In this document: in pieces, positions 15,732 through 24,969 of the stretch
Position numbering within the stretch: the stretch's first letter is position 1
Layout of the letters: each line of letters begins with the position of its first letter
Origin: Streptomyces lanatus
GTDB lineage: Bacteria > Actinomycetota > Actinomycetes > Streptomycetales > Streptomycetaceae
Assembly: GCF_014655715.1 (NCBI RefSeq)
Contig: NZ_BNBM01000004.1
Location: 567,639-631,638, forward strand
DNA length: 64,000 bases
Reading direction: 5' to 3'
The notes under the pieces: model-generated
Told to the model about the DNA's origin: nothing
Databases searched by the model: none
The model's input: only the letters and a program-made list of their open reading frames with translations
Made by a program: the position numbers and the translations under genes

Positions 15732-18067
15732 TGCCCCGCCCGCGCGTCCTGCGCATCCCAGCCCCCTCCGCTCCCCCACTCACCGCGCACCTCCCCTTCT
15801 CCGACGCGCCCGGCGTCCCCGACCCGATCGAGGTCACCGGCCGTTGGCTCACGCGTGGGGGACGGCCGTGGTTCCCGGTCTCCGGCGAGTTCCACTACTC
15901 CCGCTACCCCGCCGGGGAATGGGAGGAGGAGCTGCTGAAGATGAAGGCCGGTGGGGTGACGGCCGTCGCGAGCTATGTCATCTGGATCCATCACGAGGAG
16001 ATCGAGGGCCGTATCCGCTTCGACGGCGACCTCGACCTGCGCCGCTTCGCCGAGCTGTGCGCCCGCCATGGCCTGGATTTCATCCCGCGTTTCGGCCCCT
16101 GGTCCCACGCGGAGGTACGCGGCGGCGGCCTGCCCGACTGGCTGCTCGCCCGCGACTGCACACCCCGCACCGACGACCCGGCGTATCTGGAGCCGGTGCG
16201 CACCTGGTTCACGGCCGTCGCCGAGCAACTGCGCGGCCTCGACCGCGCCCACGGCGGCCCGATCATCGCCATCCAGATCGAGAACGAGCTGTACGACCAG
16301 CCCGGCCATCTCCTCACCCTGAAACGAATGGCACAGGAGGCCGGGCTGAGCGCTCCACTGTGGACGTCGACCGCGTGGGGCGGCGTCCAGCTCCCCGGTG
16401 ACGAGCTGTTCCCGCTCTACGGCGGCTATCCCGAGGCGTTCTGGACCGAGGCGGACGGCGGCTGGCCCGACACCTGCCGCAAGCACTTCTTCTTCACCCA
16501 CCAGCGGGACGACGAGGGCATCGGTGCCGATCTGCGCCCGACCACCGTCCGGGGCGGCGACCCCGACGTCCACGCGGACCGATTCCCCTGGGCCACCTGC
16601 GAGTTGGGCGGCGGCATGGCGGTGGCCTACCACCGGCGTCCGCGCCTGGACGCCGCCGACATCGGCGCGCTGGGGCTCACCAAGATCGGCTGCGGTTCGG
16701 TGTGGCAGGGCTACTACATGTTCCACGGCGGCACGAACCCGCTGGGCGAGCGTTCCACCCTCCAGGAGTCCCACGCCACCGCCTACCCGAACGACCTGCC
16801 GGTCCTGACGTACGACTTCCAGGCGCCGCTCGGCGAATACGGCCAGTACCGGCCCTCCTACGACGAACTGCGCCTCCCGCACCTGATGCTGGCCGACTTC
16901 GGGCATCTCATCGCGCCCATGGAGTCCGTACTGCCAACACAACGACCCGAAGGGCAGCACGACCGGGGCACACTCCGGTGGGCCGTCCGCAGCGACGGTG
17001 ACTCGGGGTTCCTGTTCGTCAACAACCACCAGCCGCACGAGCCGCTGCCCGACCACCCCGGCACCTCCTTCACGGTCGAATTCCCGGGCGGGGCACGGGC
17101 GTTGACGCTGCCCAGCTCTCCGGTGACCGTGCCCACCGGGGCGTACTTCTGCTGGCCGCTACGACTCGACGTCGCCGGTGTGCGGCTGGACTGGGCGACC
17201 GCGCAGCCCGTGTGCACGGTCGACCTGGACGGCCGTACGGTCCTGGTGCTCGCCGCCACCGACGGCATCGCACCCGAACTCGCCCTGGACGCGGGCACGG
17301 TGGCGTCGGTCGCCGCGCCGTCCGGGGATGTCGCCGACGAGGACGGCCGGATCCTGATCACCGGGCTGTGGCCCGGTACGGACGCGCTGGTCGAGGTGAC
17401 GGCGGCGGACGGGCGGCGGGTCGGGCTGCTGGTGCTGGATGCCGCGACGGCTCGTACCGTCTATCGGGGTACGGCGTGGAGTGCCGAGCGGCTGATGCTG
17501 TGCGCGGACGGGGTCGTCTTCGACGGTGGTGAGGTACGGGTGCACAGCACGGCGCCGGAGTCGTCGTTCGCGATGCTGCCGGCGCCGGTCGAGAACGGCG
17601 AGGCGGACGGGGTGTTCACCCGGTACAGCCTCCCGGCGGACGGCACCGAGCCCTTCGACGCACCGGTCGTCCTCGTACGGCCCGCCGGTCCCGCGCCCGA
17701 GCCCTCGACGGGTGTCCTGGGGCGGGCGAGTGTCCCCGCCGACAAGTACTTCGACACTGTGGCCGCCGAGTACCGCATCGACGTACCGGAGGATCTCCCG
17801 GAGGGAGCCGTGCTGCGGCTGCACTGGAGCGGGGACGTGGGGCGGGCGCATGTGGGAGACGCGCTGGTCGCCGACCAGTTCTTCTCGGGGCGGGTCTGGG
17901 ACATCGGCCGGCTCCCGGCGGGGGTGGCGCTGCGGGTGCGGGTGCTGCCACTGCACGCAGAGGCCGCGGTCCATGTGCCGGGAGACGCGAGGGAGGCGGC
18001 GCTGGTGGCCGGGGTGACGCGTGCCGAGTGGGTCGTGCGGCGGGTTCGGGCGGTCGGGGCGAGCTGA
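15731..18067 (+). CDS. Second beta-galactosidase, divergent GH35
   Basis: A longer (778-residue), clearly divergent GH35 enzyme, translationally coupled to the first (stop and start share one base). The barrel shows WFPVSGEFHYSRY, acid/base E186 in IENELY and nucleophile E291 in ATCELGGGM. Both catalytic glutamates are therefore retained, although flanking residues differ from the first copy, suggesting a different linkage or aglycone. The C-terminal half (from about 430) consists of beta-rich domains without recognisable cysteine motifs. No signal peptide is seen, so the enzyme is cytoplasmic. A tandem pair of unlike GH35 enzymes implies stepwise dismantling of a branched galactoside. Exact specificity is unknown. 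Confidence 0.88.
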   Translation: MPRPRVLRIPAPSAPPLTAHLPFSDAPGVPDPIEVTGRWLTRGGRPWFPVSGEFHYSRYPAGEWEEELLKMKAGGVTAVASYVIWIHHEEIEGRIRFDGDLDLRRFAELCARHGLDFIPRFGPWSHAEVRGGGLPDWLLARDCTPRTDDPAYLEPVRTWFTAVAEQLRGLDRAHGGPIIAIQIENELYDQPGHLLTLKRMAQEAGLSAPLWTSTAWGGVQLPGDELFPLYGGYPEAFWTEADGGWPDTCRKHFFFTHQRDDEGIGADLRPTTVRGGDPDVHADRFPWATCELGGGMAVAYHRRPRLDAADIGALGLTKIGCGSVWQGYYMFHGGTNPLGERSTLQESHATAYPNDLPVLTYDFQAPLGEYGQYRPSYDELRLPHLMLADFGHLIAPMESVLPTQRPEGQHDRGTLRWAVRSDGDSGFLFVNNHQPHEPLPDHPGTSFTVEFPGGARALTLPSSPVTVPTGAYFCWPLRLDVAGVRLDWATAQPVCTVDLDGRTVLVLAATDGIAPELALDAGTVASVAAPSGDVADEDGRILITGLWPGTDALVEVTAADGRRVGLLVLDAATARTVYRGTAWSAERLMLCADGVVFDGGEVRVHSTAPESSFAMLPAPVENGEADGVFTRYSLPADGTEPFDAPVVLVRPAGPAPEPSTGVLGRASVPADKYFDTVAAEYRIDVPEDLPEGAVLRLHWSGDVGRAHVGDALVADQFFSGRVWDIGRLPAGVALRVRVLPLHAEAAVHVPGDAREAALVAGVTRAEWVVRRVRAVGAS

Positions 18068-18127
18068 GGATGCCCGCCCTATGCTGGGAAACCCCACCGC
18101 CCTGACGATCCCGAGGGAACAGCGATC

Positions 18128-19195
18128 ATGACCCGAAGCTCCGCCGACGGCTCCGCTCCGAGAGGGCGCAGCAGACGGAACTTCGCGGGCGCGCGCCCCG
18201 TGATGGACGATGTGGCGCGGCTGGCCGGGGTCTCCAAGCAGACCGTCTCCCGTGTCCTGAACGACCATCCGTCGGTGCGGGCCGAGACCCGGGAGACGGT
18301 GCTGAGCGCCATGCGGACGCTGGGCTACCGGCCGAGCCGCAGTGCCAGGTCACTGGCCAGCGGGCGGACCCGGATGGTCGGGGTGATCTCCTTCGACGCC
18401 GCCCGTTACGGCCCGGCGAGCATCCTCACCGCGATCAACACCGCGGCGCAGGAGGCCGGTTACCTGCTCAGCTCCATCGCCCTGGACACGGCCGAGCCCG
18501 ACACCGTGGTCGAGGCGGTGAACCGGCTGTCCGCCGAGGGCGCGGACGGGGTGATCGCCATCGCCCCACAGCTGTGGGTGGGCAAGGCCCTGGCGGACAC
18601 CCGCCTCGACACCCCCCTGGTCGTGCTGGAGAACGGCTTCGACGCCGACACCCAGCAGGTCACCGGCGACTCCCGGACGGGGGCCCGCAAGGCCGTCGAG
18701 CATCTGCTGGGCCTTGGGCACCGTACGGTGTGGCACATCGCGGGCCCGACCGGCTGGACCTCGGCCGATCACCGGCTGGGCAGTTGGCAGGCCTCTCTGG
18801 AGGCGGCGGGCGTCGAGGTGCCGGATCCGCTGATCGGCGACTGGAGCGCCGAGTCGGGCTACGAGCTGGGCCGGAGTCTGGCCCGCCGCCCGGACGTCAC
18901 GGCCGTGTTCGTTTCCAACGACCAGATGGCTCTCGGTCTGCTGCACGCCCTGCACGAAGCGGGCCGCTCCGTCCCCGGCGACATCAGTGTCGTGGGCTAC
19001 GACGACATCCCCGAGGCCGCGCATTTCCTGCCCCCGTTGACCACGGTGCGTACGGACTTCGCCGAGATCGGCACGCGTTCGCTGCGGCTGCTCCTCGACC
19101 GGCTCGACGGCGCCGCCGAACCGTCCCGGGCCGAGTCGCTGGTCCCGGTCGACCTGGTGGTGCGCCGCAGCAGCGGCCCGGCGCCAGGCCGCTGA
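18128..19195 (+). CDS. LacI-family repressor of the galactoside module
   Basis: Sugar-responsive DNA-binding protein of 355 residues. After a basic N-terminal extension, the helix-turn-helix and hinge occupy residues 25-80 (MDDVARLAGVSKQTVSRVLNDH, with GYRPSRSARSLASGRT as hinge). The periplasmic-binding-like effector domain follows (MVGVISFDAARYGPASI to the LTTVRTDFAEIG segment). ATG at 18128 follows GAGGGAAC. It lies 60 bp behind the second GH35 gene on the same strand and probably controls the MFS-GH35 set through the palindrome at 12621-12636. That pairing is inferred from position and operator type. Confidence 0.9.
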   Translation: MTRSSADGSAPRGRSRRNFAGARPVMDDVARLAGVSKQTVSRVLNDHPSVRAETRETVLSAMRTLGYRPSRSARSLASGRTRMVGVISFDAARYGPASILTAINTAAQEAGYLLSSIALDTAEPDTVVEAVNRLSAEGADGVIAIAPQLWVGKALADTRLDTPLVVLENGFDADTQQVTGDSRTGARKAVEHLLGLGHRTVWHIAGPTGWTSADHRLGSWQASLEAAGVEVPDPLIGDWSAESGYELGRSLARRPDVTAVFVSNDQMALGLLHALHEAGRSVPGDISVVGYDDIPEAAHFLPPLTTVRTDFAEIGTRSLRLLLDRLDGAAEPSRAESLVPVDLVVRRSSGPAPGR

Positions 19196-19336
19196 CCACC
19201 TTCTTCCCCCCTACGGCCGGAAGTCACCGGTGGGCCGGATCGCCCCGTTGATACGACCGCGCATCGCCGCTTCGATGACCTCTGGCCGGGCGGCACTCCG
19301 CTCCCGGCACCGCGACCGAGGGGGGTCTGGGAGACC

Positions 19337-22033
19337 ATGCGTCACCGAAGAGGAAGACAAGCGATCGGTTTACCGGGTGCGGCGGCGCTGTTGAGCGTCG
19401 CCGCACTCGTCGTTCCGGCGGCACCCGCCCATGCGGCACAGACCGGGCCGACGCTGGTACAGGGCATCCGCGAGCAGGCCCCCGCCGAGGGCAGCGCGGC
19501 GGACGCGGCCCGCGCCTATCTCGACGGCAAGGAGAGCCGGTACCGGATCGCCGACCCGGAGCGCGATCTGGTGCCCGCCGCGACGACCACCACCGGCGAC
19601 CGGGAGGCCGTCCGGCTCCAGCAGCGGCACCGGGGCGTGCCCGTCCTCGGCGGCCAGTACATCGTCCGTATGGAACGGGAGGACGGCGAGCGCGTCGTCA
19701 CCGGCACCTCCGGCAGGTACTTCACCGGGCTGAGCGTCGGCACGACGCCCGAGGTGGGCGAGGCGCTCGCCGTCGAGCGTGCGGTGAACGCCGTGCGCAC
19801 GGAACTCAGTGACCGGCGCTTCGCCGAGCCCGAGGAGATCGAGGGCACCCCGCGCGGGCTGGTCGTCCTGCCCAACGGGTCCGGCGTCCTCACCTGGCAC
19901 ATCACCGTGCACGGCGGCGGGGAACCCGTGCGCCGCGAGGTCTACGTCGACGCCCGCGCCGGATATCCGTTGCTGGAGTACAGCGGGATCAAGACGTTCG
20001 GCGCGCCACACACACCGCGCGCCCCACAACGCTCGCTAGCCGCCGAGCAGGGCACGGGCGTCAAGCTGGACGGCACGACGGTCGACCTCGCCGTCGACCA
20101 CGACGCCGACCGCGGCCTGTACGTATTGCGCGACCGCACCCGCCTCCCCTCCGACCACGTCCTGTCGACCTGGGACGCGCGCGGCAAGTGGGCCGCCGAT
20201 GTGGGCGGGCAGTGGCCCGAGGGCATCCAGGAGTTCGCGTCACCGACCCCGGCGTTCGGCGGCGAGGCCACCGACTCGGGTGCCGTCGACGCGCACTGGG
20301 CGGCGGGTAAGGTATACGACTACTTCAAGGCCAGGCACGGCCGCGACAGCCTCGACGGTCGCGGGATGACCGTCAACTCCCTGGTGGGCGTGACCGATTA
20401 CGGGCAGCCGTACGTCAACGCCTTCTGGGACGGCCAGAAGATGGTGTACGGCAACGGCGACGCCGAGTACCGCCCGCTGTCCGCGGCCCTGGACGTCGTG
20501 GGCCACGAGATGACGCACGGCGTGATCGAGCACTCCGCGAACCTCGTCTACGCCGGCCAGTCCGGTGCGCTGAACGAGGCGATCGCCGACTACTTCGGCA
20601 ATGCCATCGAGGCCGATGTGTACGGCGTCCCGGCCTCGGACCCGGACTCCGGTCTGCTGGGCGAGCGGCTGTGCCGGACGAAGTCCCCGCGCGAATGCGC
20701 CCTGCGCGATCTGGGCGACGGGCGGACCACCGCGAAGTCCTTCCTCGGCGTCGGCTTCTCCACCGACAGCGGCGGCGTCCACCTCAACTCGACCATAGTC
20801 GGCGGCGCGCTGTGGGACGCCCGTGAGGAGCTGGGCGCCGAGGTGATGGACCAGGTCGTCTACCGGGCGCTGACCGAGTACCTCACCCCGCTCGACGGTT
20901 TCACCGAGGCGCGGGCCGCCGTACTCGCGGCGGCGCGGGACCTCGGGATCCCGGCGTCCGGCCAAAAGGCGCTGCAGCGTGCCTTCACCGCCCACGGCAT
21001 AGTGCCGGGCTGGGAGTCGGCGCTGGGGGTGGACTCCGACGTGCTCCTCGACCGGGTCAACACGACACGGACGGACCTGGGCGCGGGCGGCGGCTGGTGG
21101 GCGGCGTCCAAGTCCAACGAGGAGGGCTCGGAGCCGTACTCGGTGTGGGCGGGCCGTGCCGACGGCGAGGGTTCGCCCAGGCTGATGAGCCCCAACGACG
21201 GCCGCTATCACGTCAATCCGGCGACCGACGGAAAGACGGTGGTGTGGCAGGCGTACGGCGCCGACGGAGTCGACGTGCTGGCCAGGCCCGTCGCGGGCGG
21301 CCCCGTGAAGAAGCTCTGGCACGGCAGGACGCCCGGCAGTTCGGTGGACGTCGACGGCGACCTCGTGGCCTTCGACTACGTCACCTATGGCGGGCGCCGG
21401 GCGGTGGCCTATCTGAGCATCAAGGACCCTGCGAACGTCGAGTCGATCGGCGGGGGCACCTACCACCGGGCCTGGTCACCGTCGGTGAGCCACGGCAAGG
21501 TCGCCTACCAGGAGCGGCGGCGGGTGCGCGCCGAGTACGCGGTCGGCACGCGGGTCATCGATGTCGCGACGGGCGAGAACAAGCAGATCCAGCTCGCCTC
21601 GGACGGCACGAGCCTCGGCCCGACGGCCATCAACGGCACGCATGTCTTCTGGCTGCTGGACGACGATGCGACCGACGGGCAGACCGCCCTGCGCCGAGCC
21701 ACGCTGGACGGTTCCGCCGTCGTGGACCTCAGCCCGGAGACCGGCCCGGACGCCCTCAATGCCTACGCCCTGACGGCCTCCGAGGACACGGTGACGGTCG
21801 GCGCCTACCTGGCCGACGCTCCGCTCAGCAATGAATCGGCGCCCAAGCTGCATCAGTTCGCCGCGTCAGGCGCGCCCGAGGCTCCGGCTACCCGCAAGGG
21901 CCGGGTCTCCTGCAACCGGGGCGAGCAGTCGTCGGCGGCGGCGGTGGCGGGCGGTCAGGTGGTGTGGCTGGACTCGACGACCGGCATCACCGATGTGGTG
22001 ACCCGGGCCCGGCCGGCGGGCCGCTGCGGCTGA
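19337..22033 (+). CDS. Secreted M4 (thermolysin-like) metalloprotease with beta-propeller tail
   Basis: Extracellular zinc endopeptidase of 898 residues. It has a Sec signal peptide (cleavage likely after PAHA, residue 34), an FTP/PepSY-type propeptide (about 50-215), and the M4 catalytic domain. Zinc site and catalysis are intact: H390-E391-x-x-H394 in VGHEMTHG, with the third ligand E414 in LNEAIADYFG exactly 20 residues on, as in thermolysin. M4_C ends near residue 565. The remaining 330 residues form a repeated beta-strand pattern (SRLMSPNDGRYHVNPATDGKTVVWQ-like blocks, split here by domain repeats) resembling a TolB-type propeller, which ordinary thermolysins lack. A protein- or wall-binding role for the tail is inference. 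The gene stands alone between a LacI gene and a convergent ATPase gene. Confidence 0.9.
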   Translation: MRHRRGRQAIGLPGAAALLSVAALVVPAAPAHAAQTGPTLVQGIREQAPAEGSAADAARAYLDGKESRYRIADPERDLVPAATTTTGDREAVRLQQRHRGVPVLGGQYIVRMEREDGERVVTGTSGRYFTGLSVGTTPEVGEALAVERAVNAVRTELSDRRFAEPEEIEGTPRGLVVLPNGSGVLTWHITVHGGGEPVRREVYVDARAGYPLLEYSGIKTFGAPHTPRAPQRSLAAEQGTGVKLDGTTVDLAVDHDADRGLYVLRDRTRLPSDHVLSTWDARGKWAADVGGQWPEGIQEFASPTPAFGGEATDSGAVDAHWAAGKVYDYFKARHGRDSLDGRGMTVNSLVGVTDYGQPYVNAFWDGQKMVYGNGDAEYRPLSAALDVVGHEMTHGVIEHSANLVYAGQSGALNEAIADYFGNAIEADVYGVPASDPDSGLLGERLCRTKSPRECALRDLGDGRTTAKSFLGVGFSTDSGGVHLNSTIVGGALWDAREELGAEVMDQVVYRALTEYLTPLDGFTEARAAVLAAARDLGIPASGQKALQRAFTAHGIVPGWESALGVDSDVLLDRVNTTRTDLGAGGGWWAASKSNEEGSEPYSVWAGRADGEGSPRLMSPNDGRYHVNPATDGKTVVWQAYGADGVDVLARPVAGGPVKKLWHGRTPGSSVDVDGDLVAFDYVTYGGRRAVAYLSIKDPANVESIGGGTYHRAWSPSVSHGKVAYQERRRVRAEYAVGTRVIDVATGENKQIQLASDGTSLGPTAINGTHVFWLLDDDATDGQTALRRATLDGSAVVDLSPETGPDALNAYALTASEDTVTVGAYLADAPLSNESAPKLHQFAASGAPEAPATRKGRVSCNRGEQSSAAAVAGGQVVWLDSTTGITDVVTRARPAGRCG

Positions 22034-22064
22034 CACCACCAGGACCCCGAGGAGCCCCGCGTCA

Positions 22065-22094
22065 GGGGCCGTTGACCACCCGGTCAGCGGCCCC
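22065..22094. terminator. Bidirectional hairpin between protease and metal ATPase
   Basis: 13-bp stem (GGGGCCGTTGACC with GGTCAGCGGCCCC, one G-T wobble) and a 4-nt loop. It overlaps the stop codon of the leftward ATPase gene and lies just past the protease stop, so it can serve both convergent units. Confidence 0.75.
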
Positions 22095-24063
22095 GACCGC
22101 CGTCGTCCGCCGCCCGCCGCCAGGCCGCGTCCCGCAGCAGCCGCAGACCGTTCAGGCCCACGAGGACCGTCGATCCCTCGTGGCCCGCGACGCCGAGCGG
22201 CAGCGGCAGACTGCCGGCCAGGTCCCAGACGACGAGCCCCGCGATGCACACTCCGGCGATCACGAGGTTCTGCACGACGAGTGTCCGGGCGCGGCGGGAG
22301 AGGGCGACGGTGGTGGGGACGGCGGCGAGTTCGTCGCGGACGATCACCGCGTCGGCGGTCTCCAGGGCCAGGTCGGACCCCGCCCCGCCCATGGCGACGC
22401 CGATATGGGCGGCGGCCAGCGCGGGCGCGTCGTTGACGCCGTCCCCGACGACCATCACCGTGCGGCCGTCGCCCTGCATCTCCTTGACCGCGTCCAGCTT
22501 GTCCTGGGGCAGCAGCCCGGCCCGCACGTCCTCGATGCCGGCCTCGGCGGCGAGATGCGCGGCGGCCCGGGGGTTGTCGCCGGTGAGGAGGGTCGGGGCG
22601 GTGCCGGTGAGCCTGGTGAGGGCGGTGACGGTGGCGGTCGCGTCGGGGCGCAGCCGGTCGGCGATGCCGAGCACCGCGGCGGGCCTGCCGTCCACGACCA
22701 CGAGGATGGCGGTACGGCCGGATGCCTCGACCTCTCCGGCCAGTGCGGCGACCTCGGCGTCCGGTTCGGCGAACACTCGGGTGGGGGCGCCCACTTCGAC
22801 CGTACGGCCCTGGACGACGGCTCGCACGCCGACCCCGGGCGCGGACGAGAACTCCCGGGCGGCCGGCAGGTCGAGGTGCCGTTCCCGCGCGGCGTCCACG
22901 ACGGCGCGGCCCAGCGGGTGCTCGCTGGGATACTCGGCGGCAGCGGCGAGCGTCAGCAACTCACCTTCCTTCAGGCCGAGTTCGGGCAGCAGCCGTACGT
23001 CCACGACCCGCGGTGTGCCCTCGGTGAGGGTGCCGGTCTTGTCCAGTGCGACGGCGTCGATCCGGCCGAGGCGCTCCATGACCACGGCCGACTTCACGAG
23101 CACGCCGTGCCGGCCGGCGTTGGCGATGGCCGACAGCAGGGGCGGCATGGTGGCCAGGACCACCGCGCACGGCGAGGCCACGATCATGAAGGTCATCGCG
23201 CGCAACAGGGCCTCGGAGAACGCCTCACCGAAAGCGAGCGGCACCGCGAACACGGCGAGCGTCGCGGCCACCATGGCCAGCGAGTAGCGCTGTTCGACCT
23301 TCTCGATGAACAGCTGTGTGGGTGCCTTGGTCTCGGAGGCCTCCTCCACCATCCGTACGATGCGGGCGATCACGGAGTCGGAGGCGTCCCGCTCGACCCG
23401 GACCCGCAGTGCGCCGGTGCCGTTGAGGGTGCCCGCGAACACCTCGTCGCCCGGCCCCTTCGCCACCGGGAGGGGCTCTCCGGTGATGCTCGCCTGGTCC
23501 ACCTCACTGGCACCGTCCAGCACCCGCCCGTCGGCCCCGACCCGCTCGCCGGGCCGTACAAGGACGAGATCGCCGACCGTCAACTCCTCGACGGCGACGG
23601 TCTGTTCAGTTCCGTCGGGGGCGATCCGGGTGGCCGTCGCGGGGGCCAGGTCGAGCAGGCCGCGCACCGAGTCCGCGGTGCGTGCGGTGGCGAGGGCCTC
23701 CAGGGCACCCGAGGTCGCGAAGATGACGATGAGCAGGGCGCCGTCCATCACCTGCCCGATCGAGGCGGCCCCGAGGGCGGCGACGACCATCAGCAGATCG
23801 ACGTCGAGGGTCCTGTCCTTCAGCGCCTTGAGCCCCTCCCAGCCCGGCTCCCAGCCGCCGGTGACGTAGGACAGCGCGTAGAGCGTGCCCCAGGTCCAAG
23901 CGGGCGCCCCGGCGAGTTGGAGGGGCAGCGCGAGCAGGAACAGCGCGGTGGCCGCGCCGGCCCAGCGGACCTCCGGCAGCGCGAGGAGCCGGGTGCGCCG
24001 CCGGGGCACGGCAGGTGCGGAAGCCGCTGTGTCGGCCGACGGTGAGGTGAGCGTGGACGTCAT
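22084..24063 (-). CDS. P1B-4-type heavy-metal efflux ATPase (CtpD/CoaT-like)
   Basis: Inner-membrane ATPase of 659 residues that exports divalent metals, probably cobalt, zinc or iron(II). The actuator motif is TGEP, the phosphorylation motif DKTGTLTEGT has its Asp near residue 341, and the GDGVNDAPAL hinge is present. The metal-selectivity signature is of the P1B-4 subgroup: SPC instead of CPC in the fourth-from-core helix (ASPCAVVLAT, about 297-299) and HEGST late in the C-terminal helices. In keeping with that subgroup there is no N-terminal CxxC metal-binding domain. It lies 33 bp behind znuB on the same strand. An ATGAA-N6-TTCAT inverted repeat in that gap resembles an ArsR/SmtB operator, so it may be induced independently by excess metal. 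Confidence 0.9.
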   Translation of the reverse strand: MTSTLTSPSADTAASAPAVPRRRTRLLALPEVRWAGAATALFLLALPLQLAGAPAWTWGTLYALSYVTGGWEPGWEGLKALKDRTLDVDLLMVVAALGAASIGQVMDGALLIVIFATSGALEALATARTADSVRGLLDLAPATATRIAPDGTEQTVAVEELTVGDLVLVRPGERVGADGRVLDGASEVDQASITGEPLPVAKGPGDEVFAGTLNGTGALRVRVERDASDSVIARIVRMVEEASETKAPTQLFIEKVEQRYSLAMVAATLAVFAVPLAFGEAFSEALLRAMTFMIVASPCAVVLATMPPLLSAIANAGRHGVLVKSAVVMERLGRIDAVALDKTGTLTEGTPRVVDVRLLPELGLKEGELLTLAAAAEYPSEHPLGRAVVDAARERHLDLPAAREFSSAPGVGVRAVVQGRTVEVGAPTRVFAEPDAEVAALAGEVEASGRTAILVVVDGRPAAVLGIADRLRPDATATVTALTRLTGTAPTLLTGDNPRAAAHLAAEAGIEDVRAGLLPQDKLDAVKEMQGDGRTVMVVGDGVNDAPALAAAHIGVAMGGAGSDLALETADAVIVRDELAAVPTTVALSRRARTLVVQNLVIAGVCIAGLVVWDLAGSLPLPLGVAGHEGSTVLVGLNGLRLLRDAAWRRAADDGGRGR

Positions 24064-24084
24064 GCGTCCACCATAGAGGAATAG

Positions 24085-24100
24085 ATGAAGACTCGTTCAT
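24085..24100. promoter_or_regulatory. ATGAA-N6-TTCAT inverted repeat, ArsR/SmtB-like site
   Basis: Inverted repeat 21 bp before the ATPase start codon, overlapping the end of znuB. Sites of this shape bind metal-sensing ArsR/SmtB repressors. No such regulator gene is in the window, so the binder would have to act in trans. Confidence 0.5.
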
Positions 24101-24969
24101 GCCTTCATGCTGACCATGCCGATCTGCCGGGTTCGGCGGCCACCCGCCCCTCTGCACACCAGGTAGATCCCGAACGAGATCGTCGTGACATACGGGCTGA
24201 TGGGGATGCTGCCGCCCAGTGCCAGCAGGATGCCGCCCTCGATGGAGGCCACCGCGAACACCACGCTCAGGACGGGCAGCAGCACCGGCGAGGCCGTGAC
24301 CCGGGCCGCGGCCGCCGCGGGCGTGACGACGAGGGTGAGGACCAGCAGCGCGCCGACGATCTGCACGGACAGCGCGACCGCGAGCCCCAGCACGATCATG
24401 AAGGCGAACGACAGCCCTCGCACCGGCACACCCCGCGCCTCGGCCACCTCCGGGTCGGCACTGGCGAAGGTGAGCGGTCGCCACAGCACCGCGAGCGCGA
24501 CCAGCACCACGGCCGAGGTACCGAGCAGCCAGGACATCTGCGGGGTGTCGACGGCGACGATCTGGCCTGTGAGCAGGCCGAACTTGTTGGCCGCCCGCCC
24601 CTTGTAGAGCGCGAGGAAGAGCACGCCGAGCCCGAGTCCGAACGGCATGATGACGCCGATCACCGAGTTCCGGTCCCGGGCCCGCGAACCGAGCACCCCG
24701 ATCGCCCCGGCCGCGATCAACGACCCGACGATCGAGCCGGCCACGATGTTCACGCCGAGCAACAAGGCGGCCGAGGCACCGGCGAAGGACAGCTCGCTGA
24801 TCCCGTGCACCGCGAACGGCAGATCCCGCATGATCACGAACACGCCGACCAGGCCGCCGACGAGACCGAGCGCGGCCCCGGCGACGAGGGAGTTGCGGAC
24901 CAGGGCGAGCAGTTCGCCGTAGTGGTCGAAGCTGAAGATCTGCTGCCAGATCCCCTGGGCGAGGGTCAT
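24097..24969 (-). CDS. znuB: Zinc/manganese ABC transporter permease
   Basis: Membrane channel of a cluster-9 metal importer, 290 residues with eight or so hydrophobic helices. The order GGLVGVFVIMRDLPFAVHGISELSFAG, ALLLGVNIVAGS and the later VVTPAAAAARVT segments are typical of ZnuB/TroC/PsaC permeases. The real start is the ATG at 24969, whose ATGA overlaps the znuC stop; upstream reading in this frame is antisense-like. It is the third gene of a znuA-znuC-znuB operon. Zinc rather than manganese is favoured by the Zur-like box at the operon head. Confidence 0.9.
   Translation of the reverse strand: MTLAQGIWQQIFSFDHYGELLALVRNSLVAGAALGLVGGLVGVFVIMRDLPFAVHGISELSFAGASAALLLGVNIVAGSIVGSLIAAGAIGVLGSRARDRNSVIGVIMPFGLGLGVLFLALYKGRAANKFGLLTGQIVAVDTPQMSWLLGTSAVVLVALAVLWRPLTFASADPEVAEARGVPVRGLSFAFMIVLGLAVALSVQIVGALLVLTLVVTPAAAAARVTASPVLLPVLSVVFAVASIEGGILLALGGSIPISPYVTTISFGIYLVCRGAGGRRTRQIGMVSMKA

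Noticed and set aside
13986..15779. Long minus-strand open frame over the first GH35 gene
   Set aside because: Antisense shadow produced by GC-rich third positions; the plus strand carries GH35 catalytic motifs.
19358..19376. CGATCGGTTTACCG, similar to the TetR palindrome at 8920
   Set aside because: Lies inside the signal-peptide codons of the protease and is not palindromic beyond 8 bp; probably chance.
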